Assembly: GCA_007136145.1 (NCBI GenBank)
Contig: SLHN01000208.1
Span: forward strand, 1-7,275
Length of the DNA: 7,275 bases
Direction of reading: 5' to 3'
Origin: Thioalkalivibrio sp.
GTDB lineage: Bacteria > Pseudomonadota > Gammaproteobacteria > Ectothiorhodospirales > Ectothiorhodospiraceae
Shown here: positions 5,782 through 7,275 of the stretch, in pieces
Position numbering within the stretch: position 1 is the first letter of the stretch
How the letters are laid out: each line of letters starts with the position of its first letter
Program-made: the position numbers and the translations under genes
Notes under the pieces: generated by a model
What the model saw: only the letters and a program-made list of their open reading frames with translations
Databases searched by the model: none
What the model was told of the DNA's origin: nothing

Positions 5782-7275
5782 ATGTGGTTTGTCCAGGCCT
5801 GTGTCCTCGCGCTGGCGCCGTTGGTCGCCATGGGTTCCGCTGTTGCGTCCGCGCCGACGCACTCCGGTGATCCTTCCGGTGCGACGCCGGAGTCGCTGTT
5901 CCAGCAGGTCTCGGATCTGGCCCGGGCGCGGGCTCACGCTTACCATGAGCCACCGTCCGAGGTGCTTCCGAATGTCTTTCGGGAGATGACCTACGACCAG
6001 TACCGGTCGATCCGCTTTCGGCCCGAGGCCTCTCTCTGGCGCGGACAGGCCCGCTTCGAGGCGCAGTTCTTCCACCCCGGATTCCTGTTTCCGCATCCGG
6101 TTAAGGTGTATACGGTGGAGAACGGTCAGGTCGAGGAACTCGCGTTTGATCCGGAACTGTTCCGCTATGAAGCGGAGGCTGTTGAATTGGCCGACGCGGG
6201 CCACAGTGGTCTCGGCTTCGCGGGCTTTCGTCTGCACTATCCGCTGAACCGTCCGGAGTATTTCGACGAGGTGGTCGTTTTTCTCGGGGCATCGTATTTT
6301 CGGCTGGTCGGCCCCGGGCAGGTCTATGGGCTGTCCTCGCGCGGGTTGGCGATCGATACCGCGCTGCCGACCGGCGAGGAATTCCCGGCCTTTCGAAAAT
6401 TCTGGCTGTTTCGTCCGGGACCCGATTCCGACCGCGTCACCATTCTGGCCCTGCTCGACAGCCCCTCGGTCACCGGTGCCTATCGTTTCGATCTGCAGGT
6501 GGGGAACGAGGTCACGGTCGCGGTGAACAAGCACCTGTTCGCCAGGACCGACGTGGCCAGGCTCGGGATTGCGCCGCTGACCAGTATGTTCTTTTTCGGC
6601 GAGGCCGGCGTGCGTTCCTACGACGACTTTCGGCCGCGGGTCCACGATTCCGAAGGCCTGATGATGCAAACCGCGGCGGGTGAGTGGATCTGGCGGCCCC
6701 TCACCAACCCGGTACGGTTGCGCGGAAGTTCCCTGCGCGACGAACGGCCTCGCGGCTTCGGTCTGGTGCAGCGCAGTCGGGCGTTCTCTGAATACCTGGA
6801 TATGGAGGCTGAATACCATCGCCGTCCGAGTCAGTGGGTGACGCCGGTCGACGGCGATTGGGGCATTGGCGCTGTGGAGTTGGTGGAGATTCCCACCTCC
6901 GATGAGACCAGCGACAATATCGTCGCCTATTGGGTCGGTGACACGCCGTTCCGTTCCGGGGACCGGCGCGAGTACCGTTACCGGCTGACGATGTTCGACG
7001 ACGAGCCGCCGGGGCAGCCGCCCGCGCGGGTGGTGCGAAGCCGCTCGGGCTGGGGTGCGGTGCCCGGGGTCGCGGATCCGCCCCCACGCAGCCTGCGGCG
7101 GTACATCGTCGATTTCGCCGGGGGCGAGCTTGATTCGCTGGGTCCGGATGACATCGTCGAGCCACGCCTGGAGGTGCGATCCGGCGCGATCGAAGACCTG
7201 CACGCCCGCCGACTGCCGGACAATGCCGGTTGGCGGGCCAGTTTTCTCCTCGACACGAAGGATGGTGAGGCCGCC
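5782..7275 (+). CDS. opgG: Periplasmic glucan biosynthesis protein OpgG/MdoG (3' end outside window)
   Basis: The frame is open from ATG 5782 to the last base: 498 residues without a stop, against about 511 for E. coli OpgG, so only a short C-terminal piece is missing. The first 24 residues look like a Sec signal peptide ending in ASA, giving a periplasmic protein. Family blocks appear in order: YDQYRSIRFRP (71-81), GFAGFRLHYPLNRP (145-158), FLGASYFR (167-174), YGLSSRGLAIDT (182-193), LLDSPSVTGAYRF (224-236), LGIAPLTSMFFFGE (261-274), VHDSEGL (287-293), ELVEIPTSDETSDNIVAYW (366-384). OpgG is needed to make osmoregulated periplasmic glucans with the inner-membrane glucosyltransferase OpgH. The paralogue OpgD has been reported to be a beta-1,2-glucanase (GH186), so Asp289 and Asp374 or Asp378 lie in segments that may be catalytic. 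The start is modestly supported: GGGGTG lies 8 bases upstream. An in-frame GTG at 5773 would add Val-Ile-Arg and give the signal peptide a positive charge. opgD is the main alternative name. Confidence 0.93.
   Translation, partial: MWFVQACVLALAPLVAMGSAVASAPTHSGDPSGATPESLFQQVSDLARARAHAYHEPPSEVLPNVFREMTYDQYRSIRFRPEASLWRGQARFEAQFFHPGFLFPHPVKVYTVENGQVEELAFDPELFRYEAEAVELADAGHSGLGFAGFRLHYPLNRPEYFDEVVVFLGASYFRLVGPGQVYGLSSRGLAIDTALPTGEEFPAFRKFWLFRPGPDSDRVTILALLDSPSVTGAYRFDLQVGNEVTVAVNKHLFARTDVARLGIAPLTSMFFFGEAGVRSYDDFRPRVHDSEGLMMQTAAGEWIWRPLTNPVRLRGSSLRDERPRGFGLVQRSRAFSEYLDMEAEYHRRPSQWVTPVDGDWGIGAVELVEIPTSDETSDNIVAYWVGDTPFRSGDRREYRYRLTMFDDEPPGQPPARVVRSRSGWGAVPGVADPPPRSLRRYIVDFAGGELDSLGPDDIVEPRLEVRSGAIEDLHARRLPDNAGWRASFLLDTKDGEAA

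Noticed and set aside
5674..7203. 509-codon minus-strand open frame
   Set aside because: It is antisense to opgG, whose sense frame matches the family throughout. The minus-strand product is Arg/Gly/Pro/His-rich with no domain, as expected from GC-rich codon bias.

Overview
The window is GC-rich bacterial chromosome. The codon use, the OpgG protein and the densely packed envelope genes fit a Gram-negative proteobacterium, most likely a gammaproteobacterium. I cannot place it further from sequence alone. No tRNA, rRNA, CRISPR array, insertion sequence or phage gene is visible.

Layout: (1) Bases 1-2772 carry three tightly packed plus-strand genes. They are the C-terminal part of a DASS/SLC13-type anion transporter (cut by the left edge), a polytopic membrane protein of unknown function, and a membrane-anchored protein of unknown function. 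The second and third overlap by 4 bp (ATGA). (2) Bases 2808-5311 carry two minus-strand genes that converge on the first group. In transcription order they are a five-helix membrane enzyme of the alkaline-phosphatase/sulfatase superfamily (LtaS/OpgB/YejM-like architecture) and an amidohydrolase with a signal peptide and a very strong ribosome binding site. (3) Bases 5312-5781 are a divergent intergenic region holding a perfect 8-bp inverted repeat. (4) From base 5782 to the right edge runs a nearly complete opgG (mdoG), the periplasmic protein for osmoregulated periplasmic glucan (OPG) synthesis. It is open at the right edge, where the glucosyltransferase gene opgH would be expected but cannot be seen.

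Working together: opgG lies back to back with a periplasm-facing phosphotransferase-like enzyme of the same superfamily as OpgB, which decorates OPGs with phosphoglycerol in E. coli. The signal-peptide amidohydrolase follows in the same direction. A plausible but unproven reading is a glucan synthesis and modification neighbourhood. The transporter and its two unknown membrane-protein partners form a separate probable operon. No clearly novel multi-gene system is proven here. The leads worth following are the sulfatase-like enzyme beside opgG, the exported amidohydrolase, the coupled unknown pair after the transporter, and the inverted repeat.
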